29,108 nt of DNA, from the NCBI GenBank assembly GCA_030632305.1, contig DAOVUZ010000001.1:1-29108 (forward strand), read 5' to 3'. The position numbers and the translations under genes are program-made. Under the pieces are notes generated by a model. It was not told where the DNA came from. It was given only the letters and a program-made list of their open reading frames with translations, and ran no database searches. Numbering within the stretch: position 1 is the first letter of the stretch; every line of letters starts with the position of its first letter. Source of the stretch: Dehalococcoidales bacterium (GTDB taxonomy: Bacteria; Chloroflexota; Dehalococcoidia; Dehalococcoidales; DAOVUZ01). Shown here one piece after another: positions 1 through 7,454 of the stretch.

Positions 1-627
1 GGCTGCCACAATATTAATTTTGTTTCACCCTCTCACTTTGTTCCCCAACTGGTCCGGGCAGTCCTGGAAGCCATACCCATGGGGCTTCGAGTACCACTGG
101 TTTACAACACTAACGGCTATGATTCTATTGCCTCTCTGAAAGAGCTTGACGGTATAATAAGTATTTACCTGCCCGATTTAAGATATGCCTCTGATGAGCG
201 GGCTAAGAAGTTCTCGCACACCCCCGATTATGTAGCACGGGCTCGGCAAGCTATTAGAGAAATGTACAGGCAAGTGGGAAACTTGATTGTGAATGAGCTT
301 GGTCTAGCACAACGGGGATTAATTGTACGCCATCTTATTCTGCCCAACGGACTGGCGGGTAGTGAGGAATCGTTAACCTGGATGGCTCGGGAACTTTCTC
401 CAACAGTGACTGTTAGCGTACTGTCTCAATACTTACAGCTGCACCGGGCCCGGCGAGGCCCTTTGCTTTCCAGGAAGATTTCAACGTCTGAGTATGAAAC
501 AGTGCTCCAGTTCCTGGATGATTTAGGTATAGAAAACGGTTGGGTACAAAAAATGGGGGCATCGGAAAATTACCTCCCCGATTTTGAACGGGAAGGCCAT
601 CCTTTCCTTGTTACTCCTGACAAATAG
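1..627 (+). CDS. Radical SAM protein, PflX-like (COG1313), 3' part only
   Basis: The reading frame is open from base 1, so the start and the CxxxCxxC radical SAM cluster lie outside the window. The visible 208 residues contain GCHNINFVSPSHFVPQL near the edge and VYNTNGYDS around residues 34-42, both typical of the PflX/COG1313 group (homologues of pyruvate formate-lyase activase). The C-terminal part of the barrel follows (LPDLRYASDERAKKFS, then RHLILPNG, where the substrate or SAM is usually contacted). Proteins of this group are about 300-350 residues, so roughly the last 60-65% is present. The substrate of the family is unknown; they are assumed to activate or modify a partner protein. It ends with TAG at 625-627 and its neighbour is convergent (minus strand). 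Family call is confident, function is not. Confidence 0.8.
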   Translation, partial: GCHNINFVSPSHFVPQLVRAVLEAIPMGLRVPLVYNTNGYDSIASLKELDGIISIYLPDLRYASDERAKKFSHTPDYVARARQAIREMYRQVGNLIVNELGLAQRGLIVRHLILPNGLAGSEESLTWMARELSPTVTVSVLSQYLQLHRARRGPLLSRKISTSEYETVLQFLDDLGIENGWVQKMGASENYLPDFEREGHPFLVTPDK

Positions 628-913
628 AGATAACCTTTCTCGTTTACGTAGTCACAATAACACACAACTTTTACCTTTCAGGGTGTGCATCTGAAAGATA
701 CTTGGCGACTCAATAGAGGGCGACTCTTAGGAAGGGATTTGGCTCAAGGGGAGAGAGTATAACAAACCGCTATTTTGTGCAATGAGGTGACAAAACGCCC
801 TTTTGTTTAGCCTAGAATGTCCTTACTTCAGTGTACTGTCTTTTGCCGCAGCATCTTAATGCATGGCGGGTCATTTCTAATGCGGTTCTTGTTGCAGAAG
901 GTTGCTGTCATAT

Positions 914-2188
914 TCAGACATTGATGAACTTATTATAGAACGCGATATGCCTCTCAGCGATGGTCTCCCAGCTGAAGTAATTATGAATGGTCTTGCATCC
1001 CTCTTGTCCCATACTTGCGGCCAGCTGTCGGTCTTTCAACAGCATAATCAACGCCTCAGCAAACTCACTCACACTGGAAGGATCTACTAACAAACCATTC
1101 TCTCCTGACGAGATAGCATCCCTTATCCCTCCAAATTTGGAAGCAATAACTGCTTTGCCACAGGCCATAGCATCCAACGCGGTCATACCGAATGGTTCAA
1201 AAATTGAAGGCAGTACGAACAACTCCGACTGCTGATAGGAGGGAACAAGTAGTTTATCTGGCACATAACCCACGATGTGCACCCTACTGGGCATGCCCTT
1301 CTCGTTTATGATCCTCCTCATGGTAGCCAGTACTTCCAGCTCTCTCTGCTGCGGTTCGGGTGACCCGCCACCGATAACAAGGTGCACGTCGAGTACCGCC
1401 TTTCTCACGATATCAAAGGCATTGAGCAGAAGGTCATGCCCTTTATTAGAGTCGATCCGACTCAGGCAAAAAATATATTTATCCGGTAGGCCAGTTTTCA
1501 CCTTCCTCTCATCGGGCCTGAGCGGGTGGAAAACGTGAACATCCACACCTGGGGGGATAACAACAACATTGTCTGACGCAAACCTGTACAACTGCTCTAC
1601 TTTTTTTCTTTGGACTTTGGTTGTCACTATTTGCGCCTTCACCGACCTGAAGATTCGGAGTTCCTCTGATATTCGACGGTTGAACTTGTACTTGTTCTCC
1701 ATCTCTTTCGGTTCTCCCCCCATCTGCTCACGCTTCCACGCTCCCAAGGAATGGGCAGTGAAGAAGGTTGGTTTGCCAAACGCTTTTGCTACATCGAGTG
1801 AAACAATCCCCCCATCTACGTAATGGCCATGGAAGAGGTCATAGCGGATGTTCTTTTCCTGAATGAATCTTATCACATTCTCTGCCAGTTCCGGCAGAAT
1901 GTCGTAGATCTCCTCTTTGGGGATGAACTCCCACGGTCCGGCTCGTACCCGGATTACCCTCACACCGGGACAGTCCGGCATAGGGTCAATTTGCTTCTTG
2001 GAGGAATCAAACCACCGTGTATAAATATCGACTTTTACTTTGCATTTGGAGAGGGCTTTAGCCAACTGGAGCACATAGACGACCTGTCCCCCAGTATCTG
2101 TCCTCCCCAGTTGCGGAACTGGGTCAAAATATCCATGTGTGCTCAGCATGCAGATATTTTTAATTCTGCTATCTGCTTTTCCCCTCAT
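914..2188 (-). CDS. GT4 glycosyltransferase, sucrose-phosphate-synthase-like
   Basis: A 424-residue GT-B glycosyltransferase of family GT4. The N-terminal domain has the glycine-rich DTGGQVVYVLQLAKAL (residues 31-46) that marks the sucrose synthase / sucrose-phosphate synthase / mannosylfructose-phosphate synthase branch. The C-terminal domain has the Arg-Lys donor site (SRIDSNKGHDLL) and EPFGMTALDAMACG. In that last motif the usual second Glu of the EX7E signature is Asp. The likely reaction is transfer of a hexose from a nucleotide sugar to a sugar phosphate or related acceptor in the cytosol; donor and acceptor cannot be told from sequence. Its ATG lies inside the 3' end of the upstream kinase gene (20-bp overlap), so the two are co-transcribed and probably translationally coupled. 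The pair is visibly more AT-rich than the genes further right, which may mean transfer. Confidence 0.85.
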   Translation of the reverse strand: MRGKADSRIKNICMLSTHGYFDPVPQLGRTDTGGQVVYVLQLAKALSKCKVKVDIYTRWFDSSKKQIDPMPDCPGVRVIRVRAGPWEFIPKEEIYDILPELAENVIRFIQEKNIRYDLFHGHYVDGGIVSLDVAKAFGKPTFFTAHSLGAWKREQMGGEPKEMENKYKFNRRISEELRIFRSVKAQIVTTKVQRKKVEQLYRFASDNVVVIPPGVDVHVFHPLRPDERKVKTGLPDKYIFCLSRIDSNKGHDLLLNAFDIVRKAVLDVHLVIGGGSPEPQQRELEVLATMRRIINEKGMPSRVHIVGYVPDKLLVPSYQQSELFVLPSIFEPFGMTALDAMACGKAVIASKFGGIRDAISSGENGLLVDPSSVSEFAEALIMLLKDRQLAASMGQEGCKTIHNYFSWETIAERHIAFYNKFINV

Positions 2189-2834
2189 TTTTAATTACCT
2201 TCTTCACCCTGTAATTGTCAGTTACAATAATGTCAGCTCGAGGCTTATGAGATGATATAATTCTGTGCTCGATCCTAAGTATCCTTTCGAGAAGTTCATC
2301 CTGTTCTTCTCTTAACCTTAGTTTGCGTATTTCTCTGGTATCAATGTAAGTTCGATCAATGAAAATACGCTGGTGAACATTTTTCAAGATGGTAGTATAG
2401 GTTCCATCAACTATGATTGTCTTAACCCCTTCAACTTTGACCACTTCTTCAGTGATTCTATCCTCATCAAAGATTACTAATGGTTTATCAATTTCATTTT
2501 CCCCATCGATGATGTCACGAAGATTCTGGTCGAGCACCTCAAGGTAAACTTCAGATAGCCCAACATGACTGATATCCTTTCTGCGCATCTCAGCATTTGT
2601 TCTTGGAGGGTACACGAAGTAATCATCCTGTTGGAGAATAATAGTTCTGATGCCCTTTTCAAAAAGAAACTCGAAGATAGCTGCAGCGATTTCTGACTTC
2701 CCGCTACCGGATTCACCGGCAATCGCAATAATGAATTTACTCTGCGCCTTCACAATTTGCGGGAGAAGCAATTCCGTTATGCTGTGCGCCGCCTTAACAT
2801 GCCCTTCTTGTACAACAAGCTTATCTCCCTTCAT
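2169..2834 (-). CDS. Uridine-kinase-like P-loop kinase
   Basis: A P-loop kinase of about 221 residues in the uridine kinase / phosphoribulokinase superfamily. It has Walker A GESGSGKS (residues 40-47), a QQDDYF motif after the second strand (the substrate-binding Asp region of uridine kinases) and an IIVDGTY strand. An Arg-rich lid helix follows (IRKLRLREEQ), then a C-terminal HKPRADIIV strand typical of the family. I chose the ATG at 2834 because AGGTGG lies five bases upstream; an in-frame GTG at 2843 overlaps that ribosome site. The true substrate is open: uridine, another nucleoside or a small sugar. Its overlap with the sucrose-phosphate-synthase-like gene suggests that it supplies or uses a phosphorylated metabolite in the same pathway, but that is inference only. 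Confidence 0.75.
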   Translation of the reverse strand: MKGDKLVVQEGHVKAAHSITELLLPQIVKAQSKFIIAIAGESGSGKSEIAAAIFEFLFEKGIRTIILQQDDYFVYPPRTNAEMRRKDISHVGLSEVYLEVLDQNLRDIIDGENEIDKPLVIFDEDRITEEVVKVEGVKTIIVDGTYTTILKNVHQRIFIDRTYIDTREIRKLRLREEQDELLERILRIEHRIISSHKPRADIIVTDNYRVKKVIKNEGKSR

Positions 2835-2942
2835 CCACACCACCTATCCCAGAATGATACTCCCACAATTTGGTATAACTTGTTCATATGCGCATTGTCG
2901 ATGTAAATGTCTTTGCGTGAGCTTCCGTGATTGTTTGCCCTT

Positions 2943-2951
2943 ATTATACCA
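2943..2951 (-). promoter_or_regulatory. Extended -10 promoter for the kinase-glycosyltransferase operon
   Basis: On the minus strand this reads TGGTATAAT, a perfect TATAAT preceded by the TGn extension. No good -35 is seen at 16-18 bp. It would start RNA near 2936, about 100 bases before the kinase start. Confidence 0.45.
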
Positions 2952-3121
2952 CTGTTGTTAAAAGCCGACCCAGTATCAATTTATAGCTATCTAGCCAAGG
3001 TTTGCAGGCAATTGCGGAGGTATAGTGCAATAATCAGTGCACATGACGCTATTTTGTCAATCTCCTTCGTATCACCTTTGTAGGGACCAATATGCCGCAC
3101 AACGGAGTAAACAAAACGAGT

Positions 3122-4669
3122 TCAAGCTTCCCACACCACCTTACCACCAATAATGGTCATCTCCACTTTAATCTCTTTTATCTGCTCCGGGGGTGATTTA
3201 ATAGGGTCACCGCTTAATACCACAATATCAGCCAGCTTACCCCGGGTAATGGAGCCCTTTATGCCCTCTTCAAAAGAGGCGTAGGCAGCATTTATGGTAT
3301 ACATAGCCAGCGCCTGTCGAGGTGAAATACACTCCTGGGGTAGAAGCTGCTGCCCCGATTCAGCCTGTCTGGTGACAGCGGCATATATGCCGACCAACGG
3401 GTTATTAGGAACTATCGGAGAATCTGAGCTACCGGCGACAATCAAGCCACTATCGTGGAAGGACTCAATTCGGTATAACAACGGGAACTTATTTGAAGTT
3501 AGCTCTCCCAGATACCTTTCACCACTATAATAGAGGAAGGGGGGTTGAGGAACCACCACCACCTGAAGCTTGCTTAATCGCTTAAGCAGGTGGGGAGGGC
3601 ACTCAGCACAATGCTCTATGCGGTGGCGTCGTCCAGTTTGAGGAAGATGACTATGGGCATATTCCAGGGCAGTGATGGCTGCCTCCACTGTGCTTTGCTC
3701 AATGGCGTGAATGGCAAGCTGAAATCCAGCCCGGTGAACATTAAATGCCTGCTGGTTTAACTCCGACTGCGGAGGATACAGTTGCCCCGTGGTTTCACTC
3801 AGTATTATCTTTACCCCGCCCAGGCGCAACTGGCTATCACCATAGCCCGGAGCCAAGCCTGCCTCCTGAAACTGGCTCAGGGCTTCAGCACCAAACATCA
3901 TAGATAGCCGACTCTTCAGTTTGCCGGTGTCCTCAAATTGGTGAAAGGCTTGCCAATGACTGAAACCATTGCCGATAGTTGCCTCCTGGAGAGAGGTAAT
4001 GCCCAGAGACAGGTAACGCCGATTGGCTAGGGCTATGCCCTGTGCTACCTCCTCTTCCGATAAAGGGGGTAATACCCTCTCCCTGACATAATCCAACATC
4101 TCAAAAAGGACACCGGTTGGTTCTCCGGTGCCTAGGTCTCTATCAATAAGCCCGCCAGGTGGTTCCTGGGTTTCCCTGGTAATGCCAGCCAGGGAGAGTG
4201 CCAGGCTGTTGAGCATGCCGGCATGCAGGGAGCAGTGAGCCAGGACTACCGGGTGGTGAGGTGCCACCTCATCTATATCCCAGCGGGTGGGGTGGCGCTT
4301 CTCGGCAAGATAAAACTCATTATAGCCAGCGCCAGTGAGCCATTTGCCTGGTGGGGTGTTTTGAGCTTGGTGGCGGATGGCTGCCTTTATATCGCTAATA
4401 GAGCTAACTGATGACGGGCTCAAGTCAATACTTAACTGCTTTCTTATCAAGAAGAAGATATGGCAATGGGCATCATTAAAACCAGGCACCACCGTCTTAC
4501 CCTGGCAATCAACTATTCTGGTTTTTGCCCCCGTAACCGACTCCAGCTCTTCCCTACCGGCAACCAGTAAGATTTTGTCACCAGTAATAGCCACCAGCCC
4601 AGCGGCAGGTTGCCCGGCATCCATCGTCAGCACATTAGCATTTTTGAGGATAATATCAGCGATTGGCAT
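3122..4669 (-). CDS. Amidohydrolase, YtcJ-like (COG1574)
   Basis: A metal-dependent amidohydrolase of the Amidohydrolase_3 / COG1574 group, 515 residues from the chosen start. Visible marks are the N-terminal beta-sandwich opening ADIILKNANVLTMD, the metal-binding HxH of FNDAHCH (residues 66-70), IHAIEQ and RIEHCAE with further metal-ligand His residues, and the catalytic Asp in GSSDSP. The closing segment GKLADIVVLSGDP returns to the sandwich domain. Members hydrolyse exocyclic amide or imine bonds, but the substrate is usually unknown and cannot be named here. ATG 4669 is preferred over an in-frame GTG/ATG further out because MPIADIILKN is the normal family beginning and AAGGG lies 6-7 bases upstream. 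It is divergent from nadE with a 71-bp gap holding a shared promoter. Confidence 0.85.
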   Translation of the reverse strand: MPIADIILKNANVLTMDAGQPAAGLVAITGDKILLVAGREELESVTGAKTRIVDCQGKTVVPGFNDAHCHIFFLIRKQLSIDLSPSSVSSISDIKAAIRHQAQNTPPGKWLTGAGYNEFYLAEKRHPTRWDIDEVAPHHPVVLAHCSLHAGMLNSLALSLAGITRETQEPPGGLIDRDLGTGEPTGVLFEMLDYVRERVLPPLSEEEVAQGIALANRRYLSLGITSLQEATIGNGFSHWQAFHQFEDTGKLKSRLSMMFGAEALSQFQEAGLAPGYGDSQLRLGGVKIILSETTGQLYPPQSELNQQAFNVHRAGFQLAIHAIEQSTVEAAITALEYAHSHLPQTGRRHRIEHCAECPPHLLKRLSKLQVVVVPQPPFLYYSGERYLGELTSNKFPLLYRIESFHDSGLIVAGSSDSPIVPNNPLVGIYAAVTRQAESGQQLLPQECISPRQALAMYTINAAYASFEEGIKGSITRGKLADIVVLSGDPIKSPPEQIKEIKVEMTIIGGKVVWEA

Positions 4670-4679
4670 TTTGAACCCT

Positions 4680-4729
4680 TTGACCAGATAGCTAGGGGGT
4701 AGTATACTACCAGCAACCTGATACCACAA
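4680..4729. promoter_or_regulatory. Symmetric divergent promoter of nadE and the amidohydrolase
   Basis: Rightward: TTGACC (4680-4685), 17 bp, TATACT (4703-4708). Leftward: TTGTGG (complement of 4724-4729), 17 bp, TATACT (complement of 4701-4706). The two -10 boxes overlap inside a perfect 14-bp palindrome, GGTAGTATACTACC (4698-4711). RNA would start near 4715 for nadE and near 4694 for the amidohydrolase. The palindrome could also be an operator. Confidence 0.6.
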
Positions 4730-4740
4730 CGGAGATTCAT

Positions 4741-5487
4741 ATGAACACAGAGCAACTGGCTGAGAAGCTGACTTTGTGGATAAGAGACAAGGTAGTGACT
4801 GCCGGATATAAGGGGGTAGTAGTGGGGATGAGTGGCGGGCTCGATTCCTCGGTACTGGCAGTATTGTGTCACCGCGCTTTCCCCCAGAGTATGTTCGGCG
4901 TGCTTATGCCTTGCTACAGCAGCCAGGAGGACAGGGAGCATGCCCTGGCTACGGCTAGCAAATTTTCCATTCCGACCAAGACAGTGGCTCTTGATACCGT
5001 CTTTGATACTTTGCTCCAGGCTTTACCCCGTGATAGGGTAGACCCTGCTGTCAGCCGACTAGCTGAAGCCAATCTCAAGTCCAGGTTAAGGATGCTCACC
5101 CTTTACTACTTTGCCAACCAGCTTAAATATATGGTGGTCGGGGCAGGTAACCGGAGCGAGCTTTCCGTGGGCTACTTTACCAAGTATGGGGATAGCGGGG
5201 TAGATATTCTGCCCTTGGGCAATCTGGCCAAAGGACAGGTAAGGGAGCTAGCCAGCTTCCTGGGTATTCCCCAGCAAATTATTGATAAGCCTGTCTCGGC
5301 TGGTTTATGGCAAGGACAAACTGATGAAGCCGAGCTGGGGTTCAGCTATGAGGAACTCGACCGCTATCTGGTTACCGGCGAAGCCTCGGCTGAACTTAAA
5401 AAAAGGATTGAGTCCATGATAGCCGCCAGCGACCACAAGCGCCTGCCACCACCGGTAGCTAACTTTGATAATAGCGCGTCCGCCTGA
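4741..5487 (+). CDS. nadE: NAD+ synthetase, ammonia-dependent type
   Basis: Converts deamido-NAD, ATP and ammonia to NAD+ in the last step of NAD biosynthesis. The 248-residue protein is a single synthetase domain without the nitrilase-type glutaminase domain, so free ammonia or an external amidotransferase must supply nitrogen. It has the N-type ATP pyrophosphatase P-loop SGGLDSSV (residues 31-38), the second ATP/NaAD-binding block VVGAGNRSELSVGYFTKYGD, and LPLGNLAKGQVRELA, followed by KPVSAGLWQGQTDEAELG. All are standard for NadE. The ATG has GGAG seven to eight bases upstream. It stands alone before recA with its own divergent promoter. Confidence 0.95.
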   Translation: MNTEQLAEKLTLWIRDKVVTAGYKGVVVGMSGGLDSSVLAVLCHRAFPQSMFGVLMPCYSSQEDREHALATASKFSIPTKTVALDTVFDTLLQALPRDRVDPAVSRLAEANLKSRLRMLTLYYFANQLKYMVVGAGNRSELSVGYFTKYGDSGVDILPLGNLAKGQVRELASFLGIPQQIIDKPVSAGLWQGQTDEAELGFSYEELDRYLVTGEASAELKKRIESMIAASDHKRLPPPVANFDNSASA

Positions 5488-5572
5488 GCAATATCAGCCA
5501 GTATAGAGATTGTTTGCCAGCCCCTCACCTTTTATCCCTTTACCCCTTTACTAAACAGCCCCGTATGTCCTC

Positions 5573-5601
5573 TTGTTTTGACAGGGTGGTTATGCTATGA
5601 T
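5573..5601 (+). promoter_or_regulatory. recA promoter
   Basis: TTGTTT (5573-5578), 17 bp, then an extended -10 TGCTATGAT ending at 5601. RNA would start near 5608, only about nine bases before the chosen recA ATG, leaving a very short leader. A TTGACA at 5578-5583 is at the wrong distance for this -10. I see no clear LexA operator. Confidence 0.5.
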
Positions 5602-5616
5602 TTAGGTAAGGCGAAT

Positions 5617-6630
5617 ATGACCACGGAGAAAGAGAAGGCGCTAGAGCTGGCTATTGGCCAGATTGAAAAGCGGTTCGGTAAGGGCTCAGTGATGAAGCTG
5701 GGAGAGTCCGCTATCATGTCATCGGTGGAGGCTATCCCTACCGGCTCACTGGGGTTAGACCTGGCCCTAGGTATTGGTGGAATCCCCAGGGGGCGGATTA
5801 CGGAAATATTCGGTCCTGAGGGGTCAGGAAAAACTACCTTAGGTCAACATGTAATTGCTGAAGCCCAAAAGCGAGGGGGCATGGCTGCCTACATCGATGT
5901 GGAGCATGCTTTGGACCCGGCCTATGCTGGTAATTGTGGGGTTAACACTGATGACCTACTCATCTCTCAACCTGATACCGGGGAACAGGCTCTGGAGATT
6001 ACCGAGGCACTGGTCAGGAGCGGGGCTATTGATGTGATAGTGATTGATAGTGTCGCTGCCTTAGTACCCCGGGCTGAGATTGAGGGAGAGATGGGGGACA
6101 CCCATGTTGGCTTACAAGCTCGCCTGATGTCGCAAGCGCTGAGAAAGCTAGCTGCTGCTATTGCTAAGTCGGGGACGGCGGTGATATTTATCAACCAGCT
6201 ACGAGAAAAGGTTGGCATTGTCTTTGGTAATCCTGAGGTAACACCCGGAGGCAGGGCTTTGAAATTCTATAGCTCAATAAGGCTAGACCTGAGGCGTGTG
6301 GAAACAATCAAGCAGGGAACCGAGGCAATAGGCAGCCATGTCAGGGCTAAGGTAGTTAAAAACAAGGTTGCCCCCCCGTTCAGAAGTGCTGAGTTTGACA
6401 TCATGTTTGACCATGGGATAAGCAGGGAGGGTAATCTTATCGACCTGGGAGCAGAGCTAGGGCTGATAAAGAAAGCCGGCACCTTTTTCTCTCACGGTGA
6501 CATTCGCCTGGGGCAAGGCAGAGAAAATGCCAAGCAATACCTGAAGCAGAATCCTGAGCTTGCTCAGGAGATTGAGCAGCAGATTAGAGCCTCAGCCGTC
6601 ACCAACCATCACCCTTTACCTAGTGATTAA
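5617..6630 (+). CDS. recA: Recombinase RecA
   Basis: DNA strand-exchange ATPase for homologous recombination and SOS induction. From the ATG at 5617 it is 337 residues. It has Walker A GPEGSGKTT (66-74), the catalytic Glu in DVEHALDP (E97), Walker B VIVIDSVAAL (140-149), and the L2 DNA-binding loop around NPEVTPGGRALKF (205-217). The C-terminal tail is short and not strongly acidic. An in-frame TTG at 5578 would add 13 residues (MTGWLCYDLGKAN) unlike any RecA, and it falls in the promoter; AAGG five bases before 5617 supports the ATG. recX follows 92 bp downstream after a hairpin. Confidence 0.98.
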   Translation: MTTEKEKALELAIGQIEKRFGKGSVMKLGESAIMSSVEAIPTGSLGLDLALGIGGIPRGRITEIFGPEGSGKTTLGQHVIAEAQKRGGMAAYIDVEHALDPAYAGNCGVNTDDLLISQPDTGEQALEITEALVRSGAIDVIVIDSVAALVPRAEIEGEMGDTHVGLQARLMSQALRKLAAAIAKSGTAVIFINQLREKVGIVFGNPEVTPGGRALKFYSSIRLDLRRVETIKQGTEAIGSHVRAKVVKNKVAPPFRSAEFDIMFDHGISREGNLIDLGAELGLIKKAGTFFSHGDIRLGQGRENAKQYLKQNPELAQEIEQQIRASAVTNHHPLPSD

Positions 6631-6668
6631 AAGCACTATAAATAGGTTAATAGGTAATAAAGCTAAAC

Positions 6669-6694
6669 AAGGCTGAGGCTTAGGCTTCAGTCTT
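6669..6694 (+). terminator. Hairpin between recA and recX (possible attenuator)
   Basis: AAGGCTGAGGC pairs with GCTTCAGTCTT around a TTAG loop: 11 pairs, two of them G-U. It is followed by GTGTCTTT, not a true U-run, so it may only weaken read-through from recA into recX. In E. coli a leaky terminator in the recA-recX gap plays that role. Confidence 0.4.
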
Positions 6695-6722
6695 GTGTCT
6701 TTGAAGGGGGTAAGGCAAATTA

Positions 6723-7370
6723 ATGAGCAAGATTACTGCCATCCGTGCCGGCAGGAAGCGAGGAAAACGGGCAAATGTGTTCCTGGACGGCGGGTTTGCT
6801 TTTAGCCTGGAAGCTGAGGTGGCAATAAGGGAGGGGCTACAGGTTGGACAGGAGCTATCGGCTAATCAGATTGAAGCCCTGGCTAGGTCTGACTGCTTCC
6901 ACCGCTGCCTTAATACTGCTGCTAACTACCTCGGCTACCGACCTCGGAGCGAGTTTGAGCTAAGGGAGCGGCTTCAACGGCGAGGTTTTGATGGTGATAG
7001 TGTAGATGCAGTGCTCGCCAAGCTAAAGGAGCAGGGAGTGGTGGATGATATGGCTTTTGCTCAATTCTGGAGGGACAACCGCCAGTCATTTAGCCCGCGT
7101 AGCCAGTGGTTAACCAAGTTAGAATTAAGGCGAAAAGGGGTAGCCGCTGACATCATAGACCATGTGGTAGATACTGTTGATAACGCCGATAGTGCCTACC
7201 GATCAGCGCTGAGTAAGGCTCGTGGTTTATCCCGGTCTGATTATCAGAGCTTTCGCCGCCGTTTGGGTGAGTATCTTAAGCGGCGTGGCTTCGGTTACGG
7301 GGTGATAAATCATACTGTGGAACGGATATGGCAGGAACAGGGAGTAGGACAGGATGGCATTTTACCCTGA
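6723..7370 (+). CDS. recX: Regulatory protein RecX
   Basis: Binds RecA filaments and modulates (usually inhibits) their activity. The 215-residue protein shows the repeated three-helix RecX modules: ALNYLGYRPRSEFEL-type motif (here NTAANYLGYRPRSEFELRER, near residue 65), RGFDGDSVDAVLAKLKEQG with VDDMAFAQFW, then a second copy with SPRSQWLTKLELRRKGV, and a last repeat ending FRRRLGEYLKRRGFGYGVI. The N-terminal part (ITAIRAGRKRGKRANVFLDG) is the extension found in many Gram-positive and Chloroflexota RecX proteins. The ATG at 6723 has an AAGGGGGTAAGG region upstream. Position directly after recA fits the usual pairing. Confidence 0.92.
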   Translation: MSKITAIRAGRKRGKRANVFLDGGFAFSLEAEVAIREGLQVGQELSANQIEALARSDCFHRCLNTAANYLGYRPRSEFELRERLQRRGFDGDSVDAVLAKLKEQGVVDDMAFAQFWRDNRQSFSPRSQWLTKLELRRKGVAADIIDHVVDTVDNADSAYRSALSKARGLSRSDYQSFRRRLGEYLKRRGFGYGVINHTVERIWQEQGVGQDGILP

Positions 7371-7454
7371 CACTAAATTAGTGAGGTGAATAGCATTAAC
7401 TAGCTATAGCTTGTCCCCAGCAATAGAAAGCTATAAGTGAAAGAGAGGTGAAAT

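Noticed and set aside
628..913. Weak hairpin ACAAAA-CGCCC-TTTTGT (790-806) between the two convergent genes
   Set aside because: The stem is all weak pairs apart from one and is far from both stops; I could not support it as a terminator, and I see nothing else in this gap.
4775..4783. A perfect DnaA box (TGTGGATAA, complement TTATCCACA) inside nadE
   Set aside because: It is single, in coding sequence, and 22 kb from dnaA with no AT-rich partner region; chance is enough to explain it.
4627..4941. A minus-strand frame across the nadE start
   Set aside because: It is antisense to the clear nadE gene and crosses the shared promoter.
5518..5566. C-rich stretch before recA resembling the end of the MITE-like element
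   Set aside because: Only short runs of CCC match; no hairpin or inverted partner is present.
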